A stretch of DNA of 64,000 nucleotides from assembly GCA_963665085.2 (NCBI GenBank), contig CAXXXS010000002.1:868001-932000 (forward strand), given 5' to 3'. How positions within the stretch are numbered: position 1 is the stretch's first letter; every line of letters starts with the position of its first letter. Positions 1-8,996 of the stretch are shown one piece after another. A model generated the notes under the pieces. It ran no database searches. It was not told where the DNA came from and saw only the letters and a list, made by a program, of their open reading frames with translations. This DNA comes from G963665085 sp963665085 (GTDB lineage: Bacteria; Bacteroidota; Bacteroidia; Bacteroidales; JAAAOM01). The position numbers and the translations under genes were made by a program.

Positions 1-1646
1 TTAACCTGCTTTGTTCCATTATTATTGCCTAAACTAATTATCCCTCCATTAAACTCATAAAGTTTACAGCTATTACCAACTGTTCCTTCCATCTCATCCC
101 ATCTCGGATATATATTGGTCCAAGAATCAATTGTGCTGTTTGAGGCAAATAATTTATCGCCATATTGACTTGTTGAAAACGTAACTAACAGTCCTGTATC
201 AGTTGCAGCTATTGAATGATAACTAGTAGCACCAATACTCCAAATACTTGAATAATCTATGGGATCCCAGCTCTCACCAAAATCTCCAGACACATATAGT
301 TTTTTCGTTGCCAAAGCATAAAGAGAATCATTTAAAAATGCTATATCGACAAAATCCTTTTCTGTCATAAGAAGACTATGATTTGTCCAGGTTTTACCGG
401 TATCAGCTGAAGAAAATATACCTTCATTTGTAGCAATAAACAGCAATGTGTCGCTACCCATTATACCTCTCACATTACTGCTAGTTGAAGGATTTGTGGT
501 TATCTGTAAACAACTTTGCAGTGTATCTTCTGAAATGAATACTCCTTTATCAGAAGTACCTATAATCATTTTATTCCCAACTGGCTTAATAAATTTCACT
601 TTATTAGTTGTTAATCCGGTTATTGTATATAACTCCCATTCGTTTCTATCTTCTGATTTATAAGATCCATTAGCGTTAAATAAATAACTAACATTATAAA
701 AGTCTTCTAAAAAATAAGCATTCGGTCTTGCCAGTCCTATAGAAAAATTTGCCCATGATTTTCCTTGAGCTTCAAAAATACGTATCCCTGATTTTGTACC
801 TGAATAAATATTATCCCCTTTTGCCAGAAGTGAAGTATAATTTGAGGACATACCATTTGTCTTTGTCCAGTTGTAATTACTAATTTCTGTTGAATAAATA
901 GTATCTGTTGTTGCTGCAAACAACTTATTATCTACTACTAATAAATCACTCACTGACATATTATTTAATCCTTCATTGATACCAGACCAATTTTTACAAC
1001 TATCGGTTGACACATAAACACCACTATTCGTTGCTATAAAAATTAAGGAATCGCTTACTTCTATAGAATTTATATTTATTGTTCTGTAACCGGAAAGTCC
1101 ATTATTAGACTGAGTCCATGATTTAGCCGTATCTCCAGACAAATAAACTCCCCCCAGGTTTGTTCCAGAGACAAGGCCATCCCCCAGGTTATCAATTGAG
1201 GTTATTGTTTCCTCTATACCAAAACTGGCTGTATCCCATGAAGCACCGAGATCTTCCGAGATATAAAAGCCTAAATTAGTATTTGCTATCAAATACTCAT
1301 CTTTAAAAACATGTAGATCTTTGATATTCTTATTTCCAATATTTGTTGAAAAATCAAACCAATCACCATCTGAAAGTCGGAAAACGCCTTCGTTTTTTAT
1401 TCCAACATAAAGATTTTCCTGAATTGTAACAAGAGTTTGTACTGATTTACCGCTGAACGCAAACAAAGACCATGTCTCTCCATCTAATTAATAAAGTCCG
1501 CTTGTTGTACCTACCAGAATATTATCTTCAAACAAATACAGGCAGTTAATATTTGCAGTACTTGGAACATTCTGTGGGTACCATTGAGCCTTTGAGCTTA
1601 ACAGAAATAAAAAAGATAAAAATAGTAAGGAGTAGACTTTTTTCAT
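1..1646 (-). pseudogene. Secreted Asp-box (BNR-like) beta-propeller protein, nonsense-interrupted and truncated by the window edge
   Basis: Reading leftward from the ATG at 1646 gives a clear signal peptide (Lys-Lys, a Leu/Phe-rich core, SSKAQ cleavage region) and a short mature stretch. An in-frame TAA at 1490-1488 is codon 53. The same frame then stays open for about 500 further codons to base 1, so the product continues outside the window. The translation after the stop contains repeated Asp-box motifs of the S-x-D-x-G-x-x-W type (SEDLGASW, SADTGKTW, SGDFGESW), each followed by beta-strand-like segments, as in photosystem-stability/sortilin-like propellers. No in-frame ATG occurs after the stop until about base 963. 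I read this as one gene broken by a single nonsense change (or a sequencing error). A T9SS sorting domain would be expected at the unseen C-terminus. Ligand and role are unknown. Confidence 0.75.
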
Positions 1647-1882
1647 ATGAATAACATTTTTGATTTAAAATAACATTCCTAGTGCGTTTATAACACAACA
1701 TAGCTGTAGTGTCAATATTATATTTTGACGGTTACGATACACTAAACATAATTGTTTCAGTTATTCCTATTTAATTTTTAGTTTTTTTCACTGTATTAAT
1801 GAAAATACTTTTTATTAATACAATGAAATAATTCTCTATTTTTTGCGTCAAAACAACTAAAAATAAAGTCAAAGTAAGATTA

Positions 1883-1915
1883 ATTGAGCAGAATAAAATA
1901 GAATCTATACCTTTG
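1883..1915 (+). promoter_or_regulatory. Bacteroidota-type promoter of the mla operon
   Basis: TACCTTTG at 1908-1915 fits the TAnnTTTG -7 box. ATTG at 1883-1886 matches the -33 box, with a 21-nt spacer. It lies 20 bases before the ATG of the permease gene. It is a consensus match only. Confidence 0.6.
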
Positions 1916-1935
1916 CAGTCGAATTTAAAAAAAAG

Positions 1936-2727
1936 ATGTTGATGCTAAAAAGAAGAACACCCTGGCAACAACTTGAAGCATTTTTTCTGGAAGCTGGTAA
2001 AATAGCAAGCTTTGCTTTTGCTACTTTTAACCAATTTTTCAAACGTCCGTTTGAACACAAAGAGCTATTAAGACAATCGTATTACATTGGTTATAAATCA
2101 ATTCCACTAATATCCGTAACAGGTTTCATTATTGGATTAGTACTTACTTTACAATCAAGACCTGTACTTTTGGATTTTGGGGCTGAATCCTTATTACCCA
2201 GTATGGTCTCTATTTCTATCTTTAGGGAAATCGGCCCTGTAATAACAGCTTTAATATGTGCTGGAAGAATAAGTTCCGGCATTGGAGCAGAAATCGGAGC
2301 CATGAAGGTAACAGAACAGATTGATGCCATGGAAGTATCAGGCACAAATCCAATGAAATTTGTAGTTGCAACACGTGTTATGGCAACTACATTGATGGTT
2401 CCTTTACTTGTATTTATTGCAGATGCCCTTGCCATGACAGGCACCTACTTTGCCTTAATTCTTAAAGGTAATCTCAGCGTGCCGCTATTTATTGATTTAG
2501 CTTTTAGTCCGGTTGAATTTATAGACCTTATCCCTGCTACTATTAAATCGTTCTTTTTTGGATACATTGTTGGTTTAATAGGATGTTACAAGGGATATCA
2601 AACTCATTTTGGAACTGAATCGGTTGGTATGGCTGCAAATTCTGCTGTTGTATCAGCATCCTTTGCAATTTTTATTATCGACTTAATTGCAGTACAGATT
2701 ACAGATTTGTTCTATTCAATTATGTAG
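1936..2727 (+). CDS. mlaE: MlaE-family ABC transporter permease
   Basis: This 263-residue inner-membrane protein of the MlaE/YrbE permease family is the membrane subunit of an MCE-type lipid transporter. In diderms that system moves phospholipids between outer and inner membrane. Family features visible are an amphipathic N-terminus, the conserved REIGPVITALICAGRISSGIGAEIGAMK-like core (residues about 93-120), an EQIDAMEVSGTNP segment after it, and hydrophobic helices up to the C-terminus. The length is normal for the family. The ATG at 1936 follows an A-rich stretch and a good -7 box. The ATPase gene begins two bases after its stop, so translation is probably coupled. Assignment to the family is firm; the direction and cargo of transport cannot be read from sequence. 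Confidence 0.93.
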   Translation: MLMLKRRTPWQQLEAFFLEAGKIASFAFATFNQFFKRPFEHKELLRQSYYIGYKSIPLISVTGFIIGLVLTLQSRPVLLDFGAESLLPSMVSISIFREIGPVITALICAGRISSGIGAEIGAMKVTEQIDAMEVSGTNPMKFVVATRVMATTLMVPLLVFIADALAMTGTYFALILKGNLSVPLFIDLAFSPVEFIDLIPATIKSFFFGYIVGLIGCYKGYQTHFGTESVGMAANSAVVSASFAIFIIDLIAVQITDLFYSIM

Positions 2728-2729
2728 TT

Positions 2730-3458
2730 ATGGAGAAAGTAATTGAAATAGAAGGACTAAAGAAATCATTTGGTGACAACCATGTGTTAAAAGGTATTGA
2801 TCTCACACTTCACAAAGGTGAGAATATGGCCATTCTTGGCCGTTCAGGAATTGGAAAATCTGTGTTAGCAAAATGTATCATCAGGTTGATTGAACCCGAT
2901 AAAGGAAAAATCACTGTTCTCAACGAAAATATTCGTGAGAAAAAGAGAGATGAACTTAATTTTTTGAGACAACGGATTGGTTATCTTTTTCAAAGTGGTG
3001 CAGCTTATGACTCAATGACTGTAAAGGAGAATCTTGAATTTCCGGTCAGACGTACTCAATTAGTAACAAATAAAAAAGAAGTAACAGAATTAATTGAGAT
3101 AGCTGCGGAAAATGTTGGTCTTGAAGATGCCCTTGATAAATTTCCGTCTGAACTATCCGGAGGCATGCGCAAGAGACTTGGCCTGGCCCGGACACTAATA
3201 TTAAAACCTGATATTATTTTATACGATGAACCTACAACAGGCCTAGATCCTGTAACATCTCATGAGATTAGTGAGCTAATGCTCAAGGTACAGAAATACT
3301 ATAACACATCATCCATAATAATAACGCATGATATTAAATGCGCAGAAAAAACTGCCAATAATGTAAAACTGCTTCGTGACGGAACAATTTATGCAGAGGG
3401 CACTTTTGAGATGATGCAAAACAGCAAAGATCAAATAGTGAGAAATTATTTTTCATAA
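2730..3458 (+). CDS. mlaF: MlaF-family ABC transporter ATPase
   Basis: This 242-residue ATP-binding subunit pairs with the MlaE-like permease encoded two bases upstream. Walker A is GRSGIGKS (residues 37-44), the Q-loop lies in YLFQSGAAYDSMTV, the ABC signature is LSGGMRKR, and Walker B with the catalytic Glu is ILYDEPTTGLDP, followed by a TSHEI D-loop/switch region and the switch His in ITHD. The FQSGALFDSMTV-like Q-loop and the LSGGM signature are typical of the MlaF/Mkl subfamily. The protein should power lipid transport from the cytoplasmic face of the inner membrane. Length and motif spacing are normal. Confidence 0.94.
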   Translation: MEKVIEIEGLKKSFGDNHVLKGIDLTLHKGENMAILGRSGIGKSVLAKCIIRLIEPDKGKITVLNENIREKKRDELNFLRQRIGYLFQSGAAYDSMTVKENLEFPVRRTQLVTNKKEVTELIEIAAENVGLEDALDKFPSELSGGMRKRLGLARTLILKPDIILYDEPTTGLDPVTSHEISELMLKVQKYYNTSSIIITHDIKCAEKTANNVKLLRDGTIYAEGTFEMMQNSKDQIVRNYFS

Positions 3459-3489
3459 AAGTAAAACACTCACTAAAAAATTTAAACGG

Positions 3490-4431
3490 ATGAAAACAGA
3501 AAAAGGATATTTATTAAAACTAGGAATTTTTATAACTGTTGGCATAGCCATTTTCATAGTAGGAATTATATATCTTGGAAGTAACCAGAACCTGTTCACA
3601 TCAACAGTAAAGGTTAACACATATTTTGATGATGTAAAAGGCCTAAAAATTGGAAATAACATTCGCTTTTCAGGTATTAATGTTGGAACAGTTTCTGGTA
3701 TTATTATAGAAAATGATACTACTGTAAAAGTTGAAATGGCAATCCAGGAAGATGTTAAAAATTTTATCAGAAAAGATTCTAAAGTTGAGATTAGTACTGA
3801 AGGTATAATGGGGAGCAAGATATTACTTGTATACCCTGGTTCTGTCGGCACCCCTCCAATTTCCGAAGGTGACATACTATTAACAAGGGAAACAATTAAT
3901 GTTGAAGATATTTTGTATGAAACTGAACGTATTGTTGAGAAGGTATCAATAATGGCAGATAATCTTGATGAAATATCTGAAAAAATAAATAATGGCAAAG
4001 GTGATCTCGGTGTCCTGGTCAATTCAACTTCTATTACTGACAAATTAGAAATTGCTTCATCTAATTTTCTGTCGTTAACCAATGAATTAAATGAAATATC
4101 ACAGAAAATAAATCATGGCGAAGGAGATGTCTCAAAACTTATAAATAAAGATGATATTACAACTCAGTTATCTGAGATAATGGTAGAACTTCATGAAGCA
4201 TCTAAAAATGCGAACAGCTTCACCAAAGAACTGGAAGGTACAATTCTTCTTATGAAAGACAGCAACAGTGTTATGAATAAAATATTGTACGACACAACAC
4301 TTGCATATCAAATAGATACAACAATTCTCAATGTCAATACAGGAATTGAAGAGATCGTAGAAACAGCACAAGCAATTGAAGATAGCTGGATAGTTAATTT
4401 ATTCTCCAAAAAGAAGAAAAAGGATAAATAG
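3490..4431 (+). CDS. mlaD: MCE-domain lipid-binding protein (MlaD-like)
   Basis: This 313-residue protein has one N-terminal membrane anchor (residues about 8-30) and an MCE domain (about 38-115, with YFDDVKGLKIGNNIRFSGINVG as landmark). MCE domains form hexameric lipid-binding rings in the periplasm. The C-terminal half is predicted helical and carries two related segments, NNGKGDLGVLVNS and NHGEGDVSKLINK, a repeat seen in longer Bacteroidota MlaD-type proteins. It is much longer than E. coli MlaD, as is usual in this phylum. The gene is third in the transporter operon, 31 bases after the ATPase, and its stop TAG overlaps the GTG start of the next gene by one base. Confidence 0.92.
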   Translation: MKTEKGYLLKLGIFITVGIAIFIVGIIYLGSNQNLFTSTVKVNTYFDDVKGLKIGNNIRFSGINVGTVSGIIIENDTTVKVEMAIQEDVKNFIRKDSKVEISTEGIMGSKILLVYPGSVGTPPISEGDILLTRETINVEDILYETERIVEKVSIMADNLDEISEKINNGKGDLGVLVNSTSITDKLEIASSNFLSLTNELNEISQKINHGEGDVSKLINKDDITTQLSEIMVELHEASKNANSFTKELEGTILLMKDSNSVMNKILYDTTLAYQIDTTILNVNTGIEEIVETAQAIEDSWIVNLFSKKKKKDK

Positions 4432-4844
4432 TGATTCTTAACAAAAGAATTAAGTATCTAAAACAACGGCGTCTCGCCAGACGCTTTGCGATTCAATCAA
4501 AGAAAGCGATAAAAAAAGGCATGAAGGGTTTAGGACAGGAAGCAAAAGAAACCCAGGTAATGGTAAGTCTTTTCTTTCGTATGCTCGAGGATAAACTAAA
4601 TCTTAATTCCAGAAAAACCCCGCCAACTAAAGAAGAAGTAAAAGAAGCTATTGAACAGCTAAAAGATGTTGGAAGATTTTCAATATTTAGCACTATATCC
4701 ATTATTCCAGGTGGTGGTTTTTCACTTATAGGTTTAGAGCTTCTAGCTAGAAAACTGGGTGTTAAAAATTTTACTTTTATTCCTTCTGCCTTTAGACAAA
4801 AAGAAGAACAAAAAAACATAATTAAATCTACTCCAACTAAATAA
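4431..4844 (+). CDS. Small LETM1-like protein at the end of the mla operon
   Basis: This 137-residue protein starts at a GTG whose G is the last base of the upstream stop (TAGTG), so it is very probably translationally coupled to mlaD. The N-terminus is strongly basic (many Lys/Arg over the first 40 residues). The C-terminal half has a hydrophobic segment with glycines (STISIIPGGGFSLIGLEL) followed by LARKLGVKNFTFIPSAFR. This resembles the LETM1 domain hallmark, a hydrophobic helix followed by a (L/I)PSAF motif. In eukaryotes LETM1 proteins sit at the mitochondrial inner membrane and bind ribosomes or affect ion exchange; in bacteria the role is not established. The family call rests on motif resemblance only. 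Confidence 0.5.
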   Translation: MILNKRIKYLKQRRLARRFAIQSKKAIKKGMKGLGQEAKETQVMVSLFFRMLEDKLNLNSRKTPPTKEEVKEAIEQLKDVGRFSIFSTISIIPGGGFSLIGLELLARKLGVKNFTFIPSAFRQKEEQKNIIKSTPTK

Positions 4845-4945
4845 TAAAAACTTCCTCTTATTTTTGATTTAGTCGCAGGTTCTTTTTAAGTTTATTATAG
4901 ATAATATTGATGTGCAAAATATGAAAAAAACTATGACCTCCTAAA

Positions 4946-4962
4946 TCCTCCTGAAAGGAGGA
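4946..4962. repeat. Short perfect hairpin (TCCTCCT/AGGAGGA) in an intergenic region
   Basis: A 7-bp inverted repeat (4946-4952 and 4956-4962) with a 3-base loop lies about 100 bases after the LETM1-like gene. No T-tract follows, so it is not a convincing intrinsic terminator. The surrounding wording (CCTCCTAAATCCTCCT before, GGACTTAAAGAG after) resembles short dispersed extragenic palindromes I have seen in Bacteroidota, but only one copy is in the window. The rest of the 280-base gap is AT-rich and shows nothing I can name. Confidence 0.45.
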
Positions 4963-5124
4963 CTTAAAGAGTAGCAAAAAAAATATTGGTCTGTATATAA
5001 CTTTAAAAAACCTGTAATATATCTTAAGGGAAATATAAATATTTCTCTAAAAAAAGTTCAAAAAAACAGTCCATAGATTAAATAGCAATACATCCTTTAA
5101 TCAGAAAATTTAACACATAAAAAT

Positions 5125-7473
5125 ATGATTGGAAAAAGAATTCTGAAAATCTCAATGGTTTTAATAGCCATTCTAATTTTTAATCGTTGCAGTAACAACA
5201 AAACAAAGGTAGAACAGAATCTTATTCAATATGTAAACCTTTATGTTGGCACAGCTCCTTCTACTACGCCCAGCATTTTAAAACACAAAGAAGCAGCTTC
5301 AGAAGCAAAAGGGCAGACGATTCCTGCTATTGGTTTTCCTTATGCATCCACAAACTGGACAGCTCAAACCCAGGCAACAGAGACAAAATGCATTGCTCCA
5401 TATTACTATACTGATAGTTTGTTTCAGGGATTCAGAGCCAGCCACTGGATGAGCGGTTCCTGCACCCAGGATTATGGAAGTGTAACAATAATGCCGCTCG
5501 CTGATGAATTAATTATCGATGCAAATAAAAGAGCCTCACTCTTCAGCCATGAAACAGAAAAATTATCACCAGCTTCTTATGAAGTGATTCTTGAAGATTA
5601 TGGAATTAATGCACAAGTAACAGGTAAAATCTATTCCGGTATTCTTCAATTTAAGTACATGGAAAATAAAGAAGCATATTTTGTAATTGAACCCAATAGT
5701 GATGAAGGCGAAGCATATATAAAAATTGACACAGATAAAAATGAAATTATCGGCTATAATCCGGCACATAGAATCTACCAGGGATGGGGAGAATCAGCAG
5801 GTTTTAGTGGATATTTTGTTATCCAGTTTCAAAATGAATTTACTGAATTTGGAACCTGGAAAGACGATGATATAAATAAGTCTGAGACCGAATCTATAGC
5901 AGATGGCAAAAAAACAGGTTGTTATGTAAGAGTTAAAACAACTCCGGAAGATCCCGTTTTAGTCAGAGTAGGCACATCTTTTACCAGTCTTGAAAATGCT
6001 AGAAAAAATCTGGAAGCTGAGATTGACCACTGGGATTTTGACAAGGTTAAACAAGAAGCTGAAGATGAATGGAACAATACATTAGCCCAAATTCAGGTAC
6101 AATCGACAGATGTAAATCAAAAAACTGTTTTCTACACGGCTATGTATCACGCAAAACTTCTTCCCAGAATTTTTAGTGATATTGATGGTAGCTATGTTGG
6201 TTTTGCTGAAGACTCAACAATCCATACGGCAAACGGATATAATTACTACGTTGATTTTACAACATGGGATTCGTACAGAGGAGTTCAACCTCTTATGACT
6301 ATAATCGATCCTCAACGTTCACTCGACATTGTTAAAAGTATTGTAGATAAAGCTGAGCAGGGAGGTTGGCTTCCTATCTTCCCTTGCTGGAATAATTACA
6401 CATCAGGTATGGTTGGCGATCATATGATTTCTGTTATTGGTGACGCTTATGTAAAAGGAATTGGCGATTTTGATATTGAAAAGGCTTATAAATACATGTA
6501 TCAAAATGCATTTAAAAGCCCAAGGACTTTTGATGATTATGCAGATGGCAAAGGCCGCAGGGCTCTAACATCATATAAAAAATATGGTTATATTCCTATG
6601 GAAGACCAGGTAAACGAAGCTTTTCACACAGAAGAGCAAATATCCCGGACACTTGAATATGCTTATGACGACTTTGTATTGGCCGAGGTAGCTAAAAAAA
6701 TGGGCAACCAGGAGGATTACGACAAACTAATTGAAAGAGCTACAAATTACAAAAATGTATATGATTCTGTTTCGGGCTATATGCGTGGCAGGTACAAAAA
6801 CGGTTCGTGGATAGAAGAATTTAATCCCAATAAAAAATCAAGGTTTATCACCGAAGGGACTCCGTTCCAATATACTTGGTATGTCCCCCAGGATATTGCC
6901 GGACTCATGGAATTAATGGGGGGTAAAGAAGCTTTCTCAGAAAAATTAGATCTGTTTTTTGATACAGAAGAATACTGGCATGGCAACGAACCCGGACACC
7001 AAACTGCTTATATGTATCCTTGGGCTGGTGAAGCCTGGAAAACCCAAAACAGGGTAAGGGAGATATTAAACGCAGAATACACAAATGAACCCGGTGGGTT
7101 AAGTGGGAATGATGATGTCGGTCAGATGTCGGCCTGGGCTGTACTTAGCATGGCTGGATTTTACCCGGTTTGTCCCGGAACACCTGAATACATCATTGGA
7201 AGCCCAGTGTTTGATAATATCCGAATTAATCTACCGAATGGAGAATCTTTCATCATTGAGACAAAGAATAACTCGGATACTAATAGATTTATCAAAAAGG
7301 CTAAGTTAAATGGTAAAAATCTGGATCGGGCATTTATAACCCACGATGAAATAACTTCAGGTGGGCATCTTGTTCTGGAGATGTCTTCTGAGCCGAACAA
7401 AGAATGGGCCTTGAATGAACTTCCATTTTCGGTTTCGAAGATGGTCAGTGAAAATTTGAAGGTTGAAGAGTAA
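5125..7473 (+). CDS. GH92 family alpha-mannosidase, lipoprotein
   Basis: This 782-residue exported glycoside hydrolase is of family GH92, calcium-dependent exo-acting alpha-mannosidases that trim alpha-linked mannose from glycans. The signal peptide ends at a Cys (residue 22) in a weak lipobox (FNRC), so periplasmic or surface lipid anchoring is likely. Family landmarks in order are the N-terminal YVNLYVGTA, GWGESAGFSGYF in the N-terminal beta-sandwich, RIFSDIDGSYVGF, the FTTWDSYRGVQPL motif of the (alpha/alpha)6 domain, GGWLPIFPCWNNYTSGMVGDH, the HGNEPGHQ motif whose Glu622 matches the family's catalytic acid, and GLSGNDDVGQMSAWAV near the C-terminus. Length is usual for the family. It stands alone, with no SusC/SusD beside it. 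Exact linkage specificity cannot be read. Confidence 0.93.
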   Translation: MIGKRILKISMVLIAILIFNRCSNNKTKVEQNLIQYVNLYVGTAPSTTPSILKHKEAASEAKGQTIPAIGFPYASTNWTAQTQATETKCIAPYYYTDSLFQGFRASHWMSGSCTQDYGSVTIMPLADELIIDANKRASLFSHETEKLSPASYEVILEDYGINAQVTGKIYSGILQFKYMENKEAYFVIEPNSDEGEAYIKIDTDKNEIIGYNPAHRIYQGWGESAGFSGYFVIQFQNEFTEFGTWKDDDINKSETESIADGKKTGCYVRVKTTPEDPVLVRVGTSFTSLENARKNLEAEIDHWDFDKVKQEAEDEWNNTLAQIQVQSTDVNQKTVFYTAMYHAKLLPRIFSDIDGSYVGFAEDSTIHTANGYNYYVDFTTWDSYRGVQPLMTIIDPQRSLDIVKSIVDKAEQGGWLPIFPCWNNYTSGMVGDHMISVIGDAYVKGIGDFDIEKAYKYMYQNAFKSPRTFDDYADGKGRRALTSYKKYGYIPMEDQVNEAFHTEEQISRTLEYAYDDFVLAEVAKKMGNQEDYDKLIERATNYKNVYDSVSGYMRGRYKNGSWIEEFNPNKKSRFITEGTPFQYTWYVPQDIAGLMELMGGKEAFSEKLDLFFDTEEYWHGNEPGHQTAYMYPWAGEAWKTQNRVREILNAEYTNEPGGLSGNDDVGQMSAWAVLSMAGFYPVCPGTPEYIIGSPVFDNIRINLPNGESFIIETKNNSDTNRFIKKAKLNGKNLDRAFITHDEITSGGHLVLEMSSEPNKEWALNELPFSVSKMVSENLKVEE

Positions 7474-7488
7474 GATAGTTTTTTAATA

Positions 7489-7519
7489 AACGCGACAGGT
7501 CAGGAGACGCTGTTAGGTT
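7489..7519. repeat. Dispersed palindromic extragenic repeat, copy 1
   Basis: This degenerate palindrome lies between the convergent GH92 and pirin genes. It aligns with the copies at 11387-11420 and, on the opposite strand, 57760-57791. The shared plan is AACNCNGACAGG, a central CG-rich stretch, then CTGTYAGGTT. It may act as a bidirectional terminator here. Family membership is judged by eye. Confidence 0.55.
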
Positions 7520-7534
7520 TATACAAAATTTAGA

Positions 7535-8551
7535 TTATTTCTCCTCTTTTTTTCCATCAGAATAAATAGCAAATCGTCCTTTATCACGAGGATGGATATT
7601 ATCATATCTTTCCCATGGCCAGCCTCCAAACTGTGTCTTTTGGTAATCCATAAATGCTTGTTGGATCTCCATTTCATTATTCATGACAAATGGGCCATGC
7701 TGTACTACCGGTTCATTAATTGGTTTTCCCTGCAACAATAAAAAATAAACATCATCGGATACTGCTTTTAATGCTATTGTTTCTTTTGATAATAACTCTA
7801 TGGAATGATAGGGTTTTACCTTTTCATCTGCTATCTCTAGTTCGCTCCCCCTATAAAAGTAAAGTGCCCTGTTAATTCCGGAAGTTGTTTCCGGAAGATT
7901 CCATGTTCCATTAGCTTCTATCTTTATAAGCCATATTCCAACTTTATTCTCTGGATCTGCAGCCCATGAATCCGGTGCTGGTTTGGGTGCTGCAACATCA
8001 TTAACTTTTCCTGCTATTACAGTAACTTCAGTAAGTTTTCCATTCTTATCTTTCTCCATGTATTTGGGAATATCTTCAGCCCATAACATGCCATAATATG
8101 GTTCTACAAATTTACTTGAACTAGGTAAATTCAACCAAATCTGAAACAACTCTAACAGATTGGGTTTATCTTTATGAATAAGGGGAAACATCTCAGCATG
8201 CTGTAAACCAGCCCCCGCTGTCATCCACTGAACATCTCCATTTCCGTATCTACCAGAGGCACCGTGAGAGTCTGAATGATCAACAAAACCATCCAGAACA
8301 ACCGTAACAGTTTCAAAACCACGATGTGGATGCGATGGAAATCCTGGCACTTTCTCACCATGATACATTCTCCAGCCATCTTTTACCGTAAAATCCTGTC
8401 CGAGGTTTCTTCCTGCTAATGAAGCTGCAGGCCCCATATCCTCATTTCCTTCCGGGTATTTATCAAGGTGATGAACACAAAACAAAAATGGATCGTTTGT
8501 CTCCCAGGTAAATCCCAAAGGTTTAACATTTATTATTGATTTTTTATACAT
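7535..8551 (-). CDS. Pirin family protein
   Basis: This 338-residue bicupin is of the pirin family. The N-terminal cupin carries the metal-site pattern: HPHRGFET, then DSHG, then GAGLQHAEMFP, giving the expected three His and one Glu. The C-terminal cupin with PINEPVVQHGPFVMN is also family-typical. Some pirins oxidise quercetin and others act in transcription or stress responses, so the substrate here is unknown. There is no signal peptide, so it is cytoplasmic. It is longer than the commonest pirins (about 290) because of C-terminal residues after the QHGPFVMN motif. It is transcribed convergently with the GH92 gene. A CATGAA/TTCATG inverted repeat at 8603-8618 lies upstream of its start and may be an operator. 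Confidence 0.88.
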   Translation of the reverse strand: MYKKSIINVKPLGFTWETNDPFLFCVHHLDKYPEGNEDMGPAASLAGRNLGQDFTVKDGWRMYHGEKVPGFPSHPHRGFETVTVVLDGFVDHSDSHGASGRYGNGDVQWMTAGAGLQHAEMFPLIHKDKPNLLELFQIWLNLPSSSKFVEPYYGMLWAEDIPKYMEKDKNGKLTEVTVIAGKVNDVAAPKPAPDSWAADPENKVGIWLIKIEANGTWNLPETTSGINRALYFYRGSELEIADEKVKPYHSIELLSKETIALKAVSDDVYFLLLQGKPINEPVVQHGPFVMNNEMEIQQAFMDYQKTQFGGWPWERYDNIHPRDKGRFAIYSDGKKEEK

Positions 8552-8690
8552 TTTGAAAACCTTTCTTTATAATTCAAATCTATTATAAGAAATTTACCTG
8601 GGCATGAAATTGTTCATGTAGTCTACTTTTTTTATTTCCGGTTTTTAATTTTAATCTGATTTGCAACTAAGTTACAGGAGAATTATTAAA

Positions 8691-8728
8691 CTCATATATG
8701 GATATATGAGCCTGATGTAGTAACTTTG
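8691..8728 (+). promoter_or_regulatory. Palindromic operator and promoter of the toxin-antitoxin pair
   Basis: A perfect 9-bp inverted repeat, CTCATATAT-GG-ATATATGAG, covers 8691-8710. A -7 box TAACTTTG follows at 8721-8728, 22 bases before the antitoxin ATG. The expected -33 position falls inside the palindrome, so a bound antitoxin would block the promoter. This is the usual autoregulatory arrangement for MazE-type antitoxins. Binding itself is inferred. Confidence 0.65.
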
Positions 8729-8750
8729 TAATTACATATTTATAAAAAAC

Positions 8751-8996
8751 ATGGAAGTATCAATAATTCAGATAGGAAATTCAAAGGGTATTAGATTTAG
8801 TAAAACAATTATCGAAAAATATAATCTTCGAGACAAGGTAGATATGATCCTTGAAAAAGGCCAGATTATCATCAAACCCTTGAGTAAACCGAGAAAAGGG
8901 TGGGAAGATGCATTCAAAGAGATGTCGCAACAAGGTGATGACAGACTACTTTTCAATGATGTATTTGATGATGAAAACCTTGAAGAATGGAAATAA
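8751..8996 (+). CDS. MazE-like antitoxin (AbrB/SpoVT fold)
   Basis: This 81-residue protein has the N-terminal swapped-hairpin DNA-binding pattern of AbrB/MazE antitoxins (IIQIGNSKGIRFSKTIIEKYNL, then a strand ending IIIKPLSK). The acidic C-terminal tail (FNDVFDDENLEEW) would wrap and neutralise the toxin. The toxin gene starts inside its last codons, with a 10-base overlap, which is typical of coupled antitoxin-toxin operons. A palindrome covers its promoter region. The length fits the family. The call is made from fold pattern plus gene context. Confidence 0.88.
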   Translation: MEVSIIQIGNSKGIRFSKTIIEKYNLRDKVDMILEKGQIIIKPLSKPRKGWEDAFKEMSQQGDDRLLFNDVFDDENLEEWK

